Source: Intestinibacter bartlettii (GTDB taxonomy: Bacteria > Bacillota > Clostridia > Peptostreptococcales > Peptostreptococcaceae). From it: a DNA stretch of 64,000 nucleotides. Location: positions 1-64,000 of the forward strand of contig NZ_JAHLOQ010000019.1 of assembly GCF_018917435.1 (NCBI RefSeq), given 5' to 3'. Made by a program: the position numbers and the translations under genes. The number at the start of each line of letters is the position of its first letter. The first letter of the stretch is position 1. Shown piece after piece: positions 45,465 through 54,688 of the stretch. The notes beneath the pieces were generated by a model. The model made no database searches and had not been told where the DNA came from. It saw only the letters and a program-made list of their open reading frames with translations.

Positions 45465-46772
45465 TTAATATTCTGATATACATGCTTCATCAATAATACC
45501 TCTAAAAGTATTAAGGGGTTGCTCAGATTTAATACAGAATAAAAACAACCAATCATATGGATTTCCAATATAAAGAGGAGCCATACCACAAGAAGTTAGT
45601 ATATCATCTACTTGATCAACAAATTCATCAAAATAATCACTGCTATCATCACTTTGTTGATCTGCATCAAAACAAAATTCATAAAATGCTAGTAAAATAA
45701 TAGCTTTTCTCAAACCTTCAAACGAATCATAGGAGCATTTTCTTATTTTTGAAAATATATGCTTTGATGGGAAATTACTTTTTATTAGTTTTAATAAATG
45801 GGCATTATTTGCAAATGAATAAGTTTTTTCTGTTCCAATTGGAAGCTTTGAATTATATATAATAAAAAGCATAAAATCGATAGATGATACATCTTTATTA
45901 GCTGTATATTCAGATGTAGTATCAGTATCAAAAATTATATTTTGCTTTAGTGCATCTTGGATAACAAGCCCACATTGTTGGATACGTTGTCTATCCTGAT
46001 TAGTCATATTCTTCTTTAATTTTTGTTTTTTTAATTTGTTTATAAAATCTCTGTCATCTTTTGAACCTTGGATGCGATTTAACAATTTATTAAATTCCTC
46101 AATAGCAGTTACATTATATCTATTAAAATTATTTCTATTATCTGAAATATAACGCATCAACTCTTCTTCAGTTGTAAAAAAGTCAGTTTTTTCTCGAATA
46201 GAATTAGTATAAACAATCTCATCCATATTTTGAAAGGGTTCAGAATGCAGAATTTTTTTCGCCTGTTCTATTAACTTAACAGCATCAGCATAACTTTTTT
46301 TATTTTTTATACAAAAGAAATATACTAGTTCTTCTATATTTTTGACGTTAAAAGTTCTATCAAGATAAACTTTATTGAAGAAGTCATTTGTTTCTTCAAT
46401 ACTTAAATCCATTGCAAAACAAAGTTTAAATACATTATCCCTATTTCTTTTTTTAGAATCGGGTCTAGTTTCACCTGAAAAGTAGTTTTCTAAAGTTGCT
46501 TTGGTAATATCTATATTTTTTTCTACAAATCTTCCATATAAGAATTCTGTCTTTTGTTTTATCAAACTTTCTTTATCTAAGCTATCATCTTCAACATATC
46601 CATGTTTTTTTATAAATTCTGTCAATCCATCGTCAAAGGTTCTAAAGTTTTCGGCTTTATTTAAATAATCTATTATTTGATCATAGTCTTCATCTTCTTC
46701 ATAATTTGTAATCCAAAACTGGTTTAACATATTTGTTGTGAATTGTCCCGCACTTTCATACATGTCTTTCAT
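45465..46772 (-). CDS. Unknown helical protein divergent from the kinase-STAND gene
   Basis: 435 residues, no membrane segment or signal. It is strongly acidic and predicted mostly helical. A central-N-terminal block (about 85-150) reads TKATLENYFSGETRPDSKKRNRDNVFKLCFA in short motifs (LENYFSGETRP, LCFAMDLSIEETNDFF). It looks like a helix-turn-helix-type core known from uncharacterised Clostridia proteins. The C-terminal about 300 residues show no motif I know. It is encoded divergently, 158 bases from the kinase-NB-ARC gene, and is possibly its regulator or effector. Start ATG behind GGAGGGG on the minus strand. Confidence 0.6.
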   Translation of the reverse strand: MKDMYESAGQFTTNMLNQFWITNYEEDEDYDQIIDYLNKAENFRTFDDGLTEFIKKHGYVEDDSLDKESLIKQKTEFLYGRFVEKNIDITKATLENYFSGETRPDSKKRNRDNVFKLCFAMDLSIEETNDFFNKVYLDRTFNVKNIEELVYFFCIKNKKSYADAVKLIEQAKKILHSEPFQNMDEIVYTNSIREKTDFFTTEEELMRYISDNRNNFNRYNVTAIEEFNKLLNRIQGSKDDRDFINKLKKQKLKKNMTNQDRQRIQQCGLVIQDALKQNIIFDTDTTSEYTANKDVSSIDFMLFIIYNSKLPIGTEKTYSFANNAHLLKLIKSNFPSKHIFSKIRKCSYDSFEGLRKAIILLAFYEFCFDADQQSDDSSDYFDEFVDQVDDILTSCGMAPLYIGNPYDWLFLFCIKSEQPLNTFRGIIDEACISEY

Positions 46773-46930
46773 AATACCCCTCCAAAAATATTGTTTACAA
46801 ATATAATACCATTTTTTACTATATAATTAAATCATATAATATTTAGAAAGAAAACATAAGTTACAGATAGAAAAGTAGTACTATTAAAATATAATTGAAT
46901 CGGATAAATAGCTTGTTGGAGGTGATAAAG

Positions 46931-49630
46931 TTGAGGCAAGCATTGAAAATAGGGCAAAGAGTTAGCTTAATTAGTAATTGTGAGAATTGTAAAAAAATAT
47001 ATGAATATGTCATTAAAGAAGTTACTGGGTTTGGAGCTAGTTGTATTGTGTACGGGGCATATTACGAGGATTCGCTAGGAATAAAACATCTAGTGAGATT
47101 AAAAGAATTTTATCCAGTCTGTATGGATATAAGTCGAGATGAAAATTTAAATTTAGATGTGAAAGATGAGTATAAACAAAAATTTAATGAAGAGGGAAAT
47201 TTATTTATTAAGGCATATAAAAATAATACTTTGTTTCAAAGTAATTTAGAAACTTTAAATAGTACAGGAAATGTACAAAACTTTTTATATGGAAACAACA
47301 CAATGTATATGGTTGTGAATTATAATAATGGCATTTCATATGATAAAGTTAACGGTGAAAGCATACACGATATATTTCAAATTGGCCTCACTTTATCAAA
47401 GACAATAGGCGTATATCACAAATATGGATATTTACATCTTGATATAAAACCGGAAAATATCTTGAAATTACCAGAAACAAATGAATTAATAATCTTATTT
47501 GATTTTGGGAGTGTAGATTCAATTGAAAATATACACTCAGGAAAAACTAAAAATTTATCTTACTCTGAAAAATGGGCAGCACCAGAACAACTTCAACATA
47601 AAGTGAGCAAGATATGCGAGGCCACTGATATATATTCAATCGGGGCAGTTTTATTTTATAAGATAATGGGAAGGATACCTGGATTAGATGACAGAAAAGT
47701 TTTTGCAACATGGGAATTTGATTTAAAGGATAAAAAATTTGAAGGATGTAATCCAAAAATTTTTAAATATATCAAAGAGTTATTTAAAAATACATTAAGA
47801 GTAAAACCTTCAAAGAGATATAAAAGTATAGATGAGTTAGTAAAAATTTTAGAAAAACTAGTTATACTTTCAATCCCTAATTCAATATATTTAAAATCAA
47901 ATTTTGTTCAAAATGACAATATATTTATAGGAAGACAAGAAGAAATAAAACTTATACATGATAAATTAAAAAGTGAAACAAATAGTGTATTTATTCATGG
48001 ATTTGGTGGTATTGGAAAAAGTGTATTGGCAAAACAATATGCATTTTTGCATAAAAATGATTATGATACTATTGTGTTTGCAAGTTACTTAACCAATATA
48101 ATGGACTTAGTTTTGAATGATAGAGAAATTTCGATTGCTAATTTTCAAAGAGTAGAAAAAGAAGATGATAGAAAGTACTTTAAGAGGAAGATGGATAAGT
48201 TATATGAACTATCAGATAATAGAACACTTATAATTTTAGATAATTTTGATGTTGATGAGGATGATAACTTGGAATATCTTCTAAATTGTGGCTGTAAATT
48301 TATTGTCACAACTCGAAATGATTTCACAGATTATAATTATCATCAGGTAGAAATAGAAGCATTTGAAAATATAGAAGAATTAGAAAATCTATTTTTTTGT
48401 TATAACAAAATTGAGTATTCAGAAGAAGAAATAAATCAAATTAGGGACATAATTGAAATGGTTGATAGACATACCATGACAGTAGAACTTATAGCAAAAC
48501 AGCTTAGAATAACAGAAATTAAACCAATAGTTTTATATAAAAAATTGAAGAGTCTAGAGGGAATAACTAGTGTAAACAAAGAAAAAGTGAAACTTAAAAA
48601 AGATAAAAAGTTAAGTAATAAATCAATAATGAATCATCTTGAGGTAGTATTTGATATAGCTAAGTTAAGTAAATTAGAAAAATACATACTGATGAATATG
48701 TCTTTAATTGCAAATGTTAAAATAGATAAAATTGAGTTTATGAAATGGTGTTGTATAGATGAATTTGAAAATATAAATTTACTTATTGATAGAGGATGGG
48801 TTGAATTTAAAGACAATAGGATAAGTCTTCATCAAATAATAATTGATCTTGTTTATAACAAACTCACACCAACATCAGAAAAATGTGAAAAACTTCTCCA
48901 AACAATGACACAGATGGCAACTATGAGAATTAAAAATAATACAACAAAAAGAAATCAATATATAAACCTTATTGGCATTTTTGCTGATAGGATAAAAGGA
49001 AATAATATGGAACTTGCACAGTTTTATAATAATTTTGCAGAATTGTTGTCTTCTCGATATAAGGATAATTGTTTTTATTATTATAAAAAGGCTGTAAATA
49101 TTTATGAAGATTTGGATAATCATATAGATATTTATATTGATAATAAGATTAAAGAGAAGTTGATAGAGGTTAATTTTAATATGGGTGCAGCATATATAAA
49201 TTTAATGGAAGAGAAAGCTATATATACTGTTAAAAAAGATGAAATAATAAGATACTATTTAGACGAGATAAAAACTTCATTCGATACTTGTATAAAGTTG
49301 CAAAAATATATATCTGGAGAAAAATCACTTCAAATAGCTAATAAATATATCAAAATTGCTCAAGTGATTTTTTATTCATTTGATAGTATTTATAGGGTTT
49401 TAGACAATATACAGGCTAAAGAATATTTTTCTTACTTTGAGAAATGTCTTATAAAGAGTTTTGAAATAAAAAAAGAAATTTTAGGTATTGATAATGAGGA
49501 GACAAAAGATATTTGCTATGAATTATATCAATACTATTTAGCAGACTCAACTAATATGATGATGTTTGAAGATTTAATACAGGATAAGAAAAAGGCACTT
49601 TATTATGGTGAATTATACATAGGAGAGTAA
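46931..49630 (+). CDS. Ser/Thr kinase-NB-ARC ATPase-helical repeat (STAND) protein
   Basis: 899 residues from TTG 46931, 4 bases after GGAGGTGAT; a longer frame from 46895 lacks a site. Residues 30-310 form a Hanks-type kinase: loop VTGFGASCIVYG, Lys in RLKEF, HLDIKPEN (169-176), DFG (191-193), APE (217-219). Residues about 330-590 form an NB-ARC-type NTPase: FIGRQEEI, Walker A GFGGIGKS (357-364), Walker B LIILDNFD, sensor KFIVTTRN. Residues about 600-899 are helical repeats (TPR-like). STAND proteins assemble on ligand binding and activate an attached effector; here that is probably the kinase. A second TPR gene begins 3 bases after the stop. Confidence 0.85.
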   Translation: MRQALKIGQRVSLISNCENCKKIYEYVIKEVTGFGASCIVYGAYYEDSLGIKHLVRLKEFYPVCMDISRDENLNLDVKDEYKQKFNEEGNLFIKAYKNNTLFQSNLETLNSTGNVQNFLYGNNTMYMVVNYNNGISYDKVNGESIHDIFQIGLTLSKTIGVYHKYGYLHLDIKPENILKLPETNELIILFDFGSVDSIENIHSGKTKNLSYSEKWAAPEQLQHKVSKICEATDIYSIGAVLFYKIMGRIPGLDDRKVFATWEFDLKDKKFEGCNPKIFKYIKELFKNTLRVKPSKRYKSIDELVKILEKLVILSIPNSIYLKSNFVQNDNIFIGRQEEIKLIHDKLKSETNSVFIHGFGGIGKSVLAKQYAFLHKNDYDTIVFASYLTNIMDLVLNDREISIANFQRVEKEDDRKYFKRKMDKLYELSDNRTLIILDNFDVDEDDNLEYLLNCGCKFIVTTRNDFTDYNYHQVEIEAFENIEELENLFFCYNKIEYSEEEINQIRDIIEMVDRHTMTVELIAKQLRITEIKPIVLYKKLKSLEGITSVNKEKVKLKKDKKLSNKSIMNHLEVVFDIAKLSKLEKYILMNMSLIANVKIDKIEFMKWCCIDEFENINLLIDRGWVEFKDNRISLHQIIIDLVYNKLTPTSEKCEKLLQTMTQMATMRIKNNTTKRNQYINLIGIFADRIKGNNMELAQFYNNFAELLSSRYKDNCFYYYKKAVNIYEDLDNHIDIYIDNKIKEKLIEVNFNMGAAYINLMEEKAIYTVKKDEIIRYYLDEIKTSFDTCIKLQKYISGEKSLQIANKYIKIAQVIFYSFDSIYRVLDNIQAKEYFSYFEKCLIKSFEIKKEILGIDNEETKDICYELYQYYLADSTNMMMFEDLIQDKKKALYYGELYIGE

Positions 49631-49632
49631 AA

Positions 49633-51447
49633 ATGTTATTTGATAAAATCTTTAGAGATAAAGAATACTTAGATCACAAAACACTTGGTGATTTGGCGAT
49701 GGAAATTGGAGAATACGACAGAGCTATTAAACACTATAAGAAACAATTAGATATTATTTCTGAAACAAATTATGATGACGAAGTTTTTGATGTAGATAGT
49801 ATAGAAGGAACTTATCTAGAGTATGAGCTATATGATGAAATATCTAAAGCATACCAATATAAAAATGATTATAAAAATACAATAAAATATGTAAAATTGA
49901 TGATTGAAGATGATGAAAACAGAGGCGTAAATAAAGGGGAGTCAGTTATAAAACTTGCTCAATTTTATACTCTAAATAACCAAAAGTCAGAGGCAATAAA
50001 AATATTAGATGAATTATTAAATTATGAAAAAGACCAAATTGAAAAAAATTATAATAGTAATTCTTTAGAAAAAAATTTTGATAATACATACGAAAAACAA
50101 CAGTATTTAAAAACATGTTACGAGTTGATTAAACTATTGAATGATACAGACAAACAGAAGAGTATCTTTTATATGAATTTAGCTATTGATATGTATAATA
50201 AACATGGAAAAAATGATTTGGGTCTTGAAATAGCCTCTATTTTGAGATCACAATCTAATTTTTATAAAGAAGAAATAGATTCTAGTTTGAAGAGTGTAGA
50301 ATCACAACAAGATAAAATTGGGGGGCAAGAAATAGAAAAAGTAAAATATATCTGTAAAAATAGCCTTTTGGAAAGCGAGATTTATATGGAAGAGTATGAA
50401 TATGAAAAATCTAAAAGTGCTATTTTAGAAGGAATAGATATTTATAAAAAATACAAACTAGATGATTACAAATTGGATTTTTATTTAAAATATCAATTAG
50501 CAAAGATAGATTCAGAGTTAAATGATGATTTTGATAATTATCCGGCAATTTTTGAAGAATACCTTCAAGCGTATAAAATATTAGAACAACATGACTTTTT
50601 TGATGAATATAACAAAAATATGATTTTACTTGAATTATATTCTTACAATAATGATTATGATGCAGCACTTAAGTATAAAAAACAATGTGATTACTATTAT
50701 ATAGCAGAATATAATATAAAACGTAGCAAAAAGAAAAAAGTATCTTTTTTAAAAGAATACTTTGATGCAGGAAATTCATATTTTAGTTGTCAAAATTATA
50801 ATATGGCACTAAAATGCTACAAAAAATCAATGCAAAATTTAATTTTAAATATGGGTATTTTCGAAGGAAATGTCACTGATTTTAAAGATGAAAATGCTTA
50901 TTATGATTCTGTAGAGCGTTCTTATTTTGGATATGTATTTTATATAAAACTTTGTGATGCTATAGCAAATGTATATAAAGAAATTGGCAATCTTGATAAA
51001 CAATTAGAATATCTAGAAGATGCAGTTAAATGTCTTGATGAATATTATTATGAGCGTGATTTTAATTCAAGTAGATATACTTTATATACAAATATTTTTA
51101 GTGATATAGTAGAAATTTATATTAAAAAAGAAGATTACAATACAGCTATAAATTATGAACTTCTTTTAATCGGAATTTATAATAGTCCTAATTTAGAAAA
51201 ATCTATTAATAAAAGATTTGAAGATATAGATAAGGTCAGGGGATTATTTGAAAAAGGAGAAATTAAGAAATTTATTTTATCCGATAGTTATAAATTTAAT
51301 TTGGAAAATAAATGGCTAAATAATGTAAAAAGCTGCTTTGAAAAAATTGTACAAATAGCAAAACTGATTGAAGATGATGAATTGATAAAAATAAGTGAAA
51401 AAAAAATAAAAATATTAAAAGATATTCCTTTTGATTTGGATATATAA
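49633..51447 (+). CDS. Large TPR-repeat protein, partner of the kinase-STAND protein
   Basis: 604 residues built from repeated 34-residue-like helical pairs: LGDLAMEIGEYDRAIKHYKKQL near the start, and further units around YDEISKAYQYKNDYKNTIKYV, YFDAGNSYFSCQNYNMALKCYKK and DIVEIYIKKEDYNTAINYELLL. No enzyme motif, signal peptide or membrane segment. TPR arrays mediate protein contact. The 3-base gap from the kinase-STAND gene shows translational coupling, so the two products probably work together, perhaps as an extended sensor. Confidence 0.85.
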   Translation: MLFDKIFRDKEYLDHKTLGDLAMEIGEYDRAIKHYKKQLDIISETNYDDEVFDVDSIEGTYLEYELYDEISKAYQYKNDYKNTIKYVKLMIEDDENRGVNKGESVIKLAQFYTLNNQKSEAIKILDELLNYEKDQIEKNYNSNSLEKNFDNTYEKQQYLKTCYELIKLLNDTDKQKSIFYMNLAIDMYNKHGKNDLGLEIASILRSQSNFYKEEIDSSLKSVESQQDKIGGQEIEKVKYICKNSLLESEIYMEEYEYEKSKSAILEGIDIYKKYKLDDYKLDFYLKYQLAKIDSELNDDFDNYPAIFEEYLQAYKILEQHDFFDEYNKNMILLELYSYNNDYDAALKYKKQCDYYYIAEYNIKRSKKKKVSFLKEYFDAGNSYFSCQNYNMALKCYKKSMQNLILNMGIFEGNVTDFKDENAYYDSVERSYFGYVFYIKLCDAIANVYKEIGNLDKQLEYLEDAVKCLDEYYYERDFNSSRYTLYTNIFSDIVEIYIKKEDYNTAINYELLLIGIYNSPNLEKSINKRFEDIDKVRGLFEKGEIKKFILSDSYKFNLENKWLNNVKSCFEKIVQIAKLIEDDELIKISEKKIKILKDIPFDLDI

Positions 51448-51450
51448 ATA

Positions 51451-51496
51451 AAAAGCTATAATTTGCTGATAATAATTTTGGCAATGTTATAGCTTT
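51451..51496 (+). terminator. Terminator after the TPR gene
   Basis: AAAAGCTATAA ... TTATAGCTTTTTT stem with long loop. Confidence 0.7.
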
Positions 51497-51561
51497 TTTA
51501 ATTGCAAGGAAATTATATATTATCTGGTTTGTGGATAATTTATAATTTCCAACCTATTACC

Positions 51562-51657
51562 TTGAGCAACGGAATCTCCGATTCGTTGGCGACATGAACG
51601 AAGTGAATTTTGAGCAACGGAATCTCCGATTCGTTGGCGACATGAACGAAGTGAATT
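51562..51657. repeat. Two exact 48-bp tandem repeats with internal dyads
   Basis: Unit starting TTGAGCAACGGAATCTCCGA at 51562 is repeated exactly at 51610. Each unit can form CAAC-G-GAATC/GATTC-GTTG or, alternatively, TTCGTT/AACGAA. Base composition is clearly richer in G+C than the surroundings. No coding frame. It looks like a dispersed intergenic repeat element. Confidence 0.8.
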
Positions 51658-51756
51658 TTTTACATAAAACACAAATTACAGATTTAAAATTCAAGATAAT
51701 ATAATGAAAATATAAAAAATCACATTAAAAAATTAATTGAACAAGGGGGATTGGAT

Positions 51757-52209
51757 ATGTATTGTAAACAATGTGGTAATTTTGTAGATGAAGACAAAGA
51801 TAAATTCTGTATGAATTGTGGAATGGAGGTTAGGGAAGAAGATGTCAACCAAGTTGAACAGTATAAAAGTAACTTAGGGGATACTATTTTTTATTATGCA
51901 TCAGAGGCACTTTCAATTGTTTTTTTATTTTCATTGTTTTTAAACTTGTATTATGGAGATGAGACATCTGCTATAAGTGATATTTTTTACTTTATAGCAA
52001 GTATAAATATGCATAAGATAGCTATAAGTAGATTCATAAGAAATAATAGAACAATTAACTCATTGTCTATAATTATTGAAAAATTAGTTGGATTGAAATA
52101 TAGATTATGGGAAGAACCTAGTTATATTTACAATAATGCAAGAAAAAGAAATACAAAGATAAATATAGCCATTATGTTTATTTGTATTATTTTAGGTGAG
52201 GCTTTGTAA
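51757..52209 (+). CDS. Zinc-ribbon membrane protein, small
   Basis: 150 residues from ATG 51757; a TTG two codons earlier is open, but ATG fits AAGGGGG better. N-terminal zinc ribbon CKQCGNF ... FCMNCGMEV (two C-x2-C pairs), one or two hydrophobic stretches at about 45-62 and 68-80, and a final hydrophobic segment at about 136-150. Zinc-ribbon membrane proteins of this type are common in Firmicutes; function unknown. It follows the kinase-STAND genes after a terminator and a tandem repeat. Its membership in the island is only positional. Confidence 0.7.
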   Translation: MYCKQCGNFVDEDKDKFCMNCGMEVREEDVNQVEQYKSNLGDTIFYYASEALSIVFLFSLFLNLYYGDETSAISDIFYFIASINMHKIAISRFIRNNRTINSLSIIIEKLVGLKYRLWEEPSYIYNNARKRNTKINIAIMFICIILGEAL

Positions 52210-52245
52210 TATAGTACATATTAAAAATGGAAAGGGGAGTTATTT

Positions 52246-52899
52246 ATGATATGTAGCAAGTGTAGAAATGAGATGCCAGAAGGAGCTAAATTTTGTAACA
52301 ACTGTGGAGCAGATTTAAGTATCAAACAATTTGATACAAATGATAGTGATAAAAATACTCAAAGTATAAATTTTAAAAAAGAAGATACAGGCCAAGACAG
52401 TCAACAATTTATAGATCAAAACAACAATCAAGATAATGGACAAAACAACTCAAATATAAATCAACAACCAGACAATACTAAACAACCAAAAAAGAAAAAA
52501 AATATTATAATAGGTATTATAGTTACAATAGCAATATTATTAGGTTTGGCAGCATTGGGATCAAGTGGTGATTATTCAGAAGAAGTTAGTAGTGTTAAAA
52601 ATGGTCATTTTGAGGATTATTCTTCTGATAATGGATATCCAAATGTAGGAGATGCATTTGAAAATTATTTTGATGATACAAGTTGGAAGGCTTTTACCAG
52701 CGATGGTATAGATATAGTAGAATTTAATGGGACTTTTTTATATTATGACGATGAGACAGATTGTTGCCTGCAATTTCAAACATATGATGATGGAAGCTTT
52801 GACATATATGCAGTAGAGTTTAATGGAATACCCCAAAATAAATTAATAATTTCGGCATTGATAGATGAAGTTATGGATGAAGCACAATTTATGAATTAA
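52246..52899 (+). CDS. Zinc-ribbon, single-pass membrane protein with external domain
   Basis: 217 residues. N-terminal zinc ribbon CSKCRNEM ... FCNNCGADL, a Gln/Asn-rich low-complexity linker (about 35-80), one membrane helix (about 86-106, IIIGIIVTIAILLGLAAL), and a C-terminal about 105-residue external domain with SSVKNGHFEDYSSDNGYPNVGDAFENYF-like (short motif NVGDAFENYFDD) and DDGSFDIYAVEFNGIPQ. The zinc-ribbon/helix/external-domain layout is shared with many uncharacterised Firmicute proteins. It starts 36 bases after the previous gene, so the two are probably one operon. Confidence 0.75.
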   Translation: MICSKCRNEMPEGAKFCNNCGADLSIKQFDTNDSDKNTQSINFKKEDTGQDSQQFIDQNNNQDNGQNNSNINQQPDNTKQPKKKKNIIIGIIVTIAILLGLAALGSSGDYSEEVSSVKNGHFEDYSSDNGYPNVGDAFENYFDDTSWKAFTSDGIDIVEFNGTFLYYDDETDCCLQFQTYDDGSFDIYAVEFNGIPQNKLIISALIDEVMDEAQFMN

Positions 52900-53006
52900 G
52901 TAGAAAATTATAGCTTTTTGTTTATCATAGAAATTTGTTAATTATTATATATTTTAATATAAGGGGAGTATTTTAGTTTATTTATTAAATAGTTAGGGGG
53001 GAGATT

Positions 53007-53510
53007 ATGGCTGATAATCCTAACAACTCTAATGATAATAAGGGTGGTATACTTGTAGGTACAATAATTTTTTTTGTAATAATTATTTTTATAATAGGCA
53101 AGATAGTGAATGTAGTTGAAAGTATTATTATGTCAGATGATTTTAAAGATGATGTAAATCATGCAGTAACAACAATACAACAAGAAACATACGATTCAAA
53201 ATTAGAAGCTTTAACGGGAGATTTGGTTGTAACATTAAAACAAGATGATTATGTACAATATAATGTACAAAATGGGGTAGTAACTATAGATATATTTGTT
53301 GAAGATTTACATGTTCCAGAGGAAGAACTAGATGCAACAAGATATGGGATAGAGTTATTTGGAGTAGTTCCAGACACATTATTTAATGAGATAATATACT
53401 GGTATAATACGAAAGGAGAATATCCATATGTTGTATTAAATATGTGTGATGCCGAAGGACATATATTGTATAATCTAGAAGGTAATAAAGAGATACAAGG
53501 AAATTATTAA
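53007..53510 (+). CDS. Single-pass membrane protein of unknown function
   Basis: 167 residues behind GGGGGGAG. A short Asn-rich cytoplasmic start (MADNPNNSNDNKGG), one membrane helix (about 16-38, LVGTIIFFVIIIFIIGKIV), then an external about 125-residue domain with KLEALTGDLVVTLKQDDYVQYNV-like strands. No family recognised. It looks like a companion of the zinc-ribbon proteins just upstream. Followed by a strong terminator. Confidence 0.7.
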   Translation: MADNPNNSNDNKGGILVGTIIFFVIIIFIIGKIVNVVESIIMSDDFKDDVNHAVTTIQQETYDSKLEALTGDLVVTLKQDDYVQYNVQNGVVTIDIFVEDLHVPEEELDATRYGIELFGVVPDTLFNEIIYWYNTKGEYPYVVLNMCDAEGHILYNLEGNKEIQGNY

Positions 53511-53547
53511 ATAACTTTTTATTATTTGTGTGAAAATTAAAATAAAC

Positions 53548-53579
53548 AAAAAGTCAGATAGGAAACTATCTGACTTTTT
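53548..53579 (+). terminator. Terminator ending the island
   Basis: AAAAAGTCAGATAG/CTATCTGACTTTTT perfect 14-bp stem. Confidence 0.88.
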
Positions 53580-53810
53580 CGTTAAGTTATAATTAAAATT
53601 GGTCAACGCATTAATTGCGTTTTATTAAGGAAAGCAACTGTTATAGATAATATTATTACCACTCAAAGCATAATATATTCATGTTTAATTTATTTTTTTA
53701 ATAATATATACATTAGGATTTTATGCAAACTTAACATGTTTATAGTATAATGATAAGAAAATCATGATTATAAAAATTTGAAATAGATTAAAAAACACAA
53801 GGAGAATAAT

Positions 53811-54572
53811 ATGAATATACTTATATCAAATGATGATGGAATAAAAGCAGAGGGAATAAAAATTTTGGCGGAGGAGATATCAAAAATAGCGAATACATAT
53901 GTAGTTGCACCAGATAGTCCTAGAAGTGCTAGTGGACATGCGATAACTCTTCACAAACCAATTTTAATAAATGACGAATTCATAGCAGAAAATGTAGAGG
54001 CTTATTCAACTTCAGGAACGCCTGCTGATAGTGTAAAGGTTGGTATTGAATCAATTTTAAAAGATGTAGACATCGACTTAGTTTTAAGTGGAATAAATAA
54101 TGGTCCAAATTTAGGAACTGATGTTATATATTCTGGAACAGTTGCAGCTGCTATTGAAGGACTTATTATTGGTAAACCATCTATAGCTCTTTCTTGTGAT
54201 TCATCAAAAGTTACAAATGAAGAGTATAGAGAAGCAGCAAAATATGCGGCTAAATTACTTCAAAAGCTAGATGGAAACTTAGATAAGCTAAATGGAAGCA
54301 TACTAAATGTGAATTTCCCAAAAGGAGAGAAAAAGGGAGTAAAAATAACAAAGTTAGGTAAGCGTGTATACAACAATGTTATGGATGACAGACAAAGTAT
54401 AAGAGGTCAAAGATATGTATGGATGGGTGGAGATTTAGCTGATATAGAACAAGATAAAGACAGTGATATATTTGCAGTTAATAATGGATATATATCAATA
54501 ACTCCAGTTCATATAAATATGACAGAAATAGATAAAATGAAGGAACTTAAAGAATTAGGATTAGAAGAATAA
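53811..54572 (+). CDS. surE: 5'/3'-nucleotidase SurE
   Basis: 253 residues, standard length. Metal site ISNDDGI, APDSPRSASGHAIT, STSGTPADSV and LSGINNGPNLGTDVIYSGTVAA are SurE hallmarks. It dephosphorylates nucleoside monophosphates (and short polyphosphates) in stress and stationary phase. ATG behind CAAGGAG. Single gene followed by a bidirectional terminator. Confidence 0.97.
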   Translation: MNILISNDDGIKAEGIKILAEEISKIANTYVVAPDSPRSASGHAITLHKPILINDEFIAENVEAYSTSGTPADSVKVGIESILKDVDIDLVLSGINNGPNLGTDVIYSGTVAAAIEGLIIGKPSIALSCDSSKVTNEEYREAAKYAAKLLQKLDGNLDKLNGSILNVNFPKGEKKGVKITKLGKRVYNNVMDDRQSIRGQRYVWMGGDLADIEQDKDSDIFAVNNGYISITPVHINMTEIDKMKELKELGLEE

Positions 54573-54633
54573 TATAATTATTATAAATAAAGTATAATTT
54601 ACAAAATATATTATTATAAATTAATATTTCAAT

Positions 54634-54686
54634 AAAAATGCCAAAGGAAGGAAACTTTGAAATACAAATCCCTTTGGCATTTTTTA
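54634..54686. terminator. Bidirectional terminator after surE
   Basis: AAAAATGCCAAAGG ... CCTTTGGCATTTTTT stem between converging genes. Confidence 0.75.
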
Positions 54687-54688
54687 AA

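Noticed and set aside
53604-53622. Small dyad ACGCATTAATTGCGT with TTTT after it
   Set aside because: Stem is only 5 bp beyond a strong terminator; no transcript it could end.
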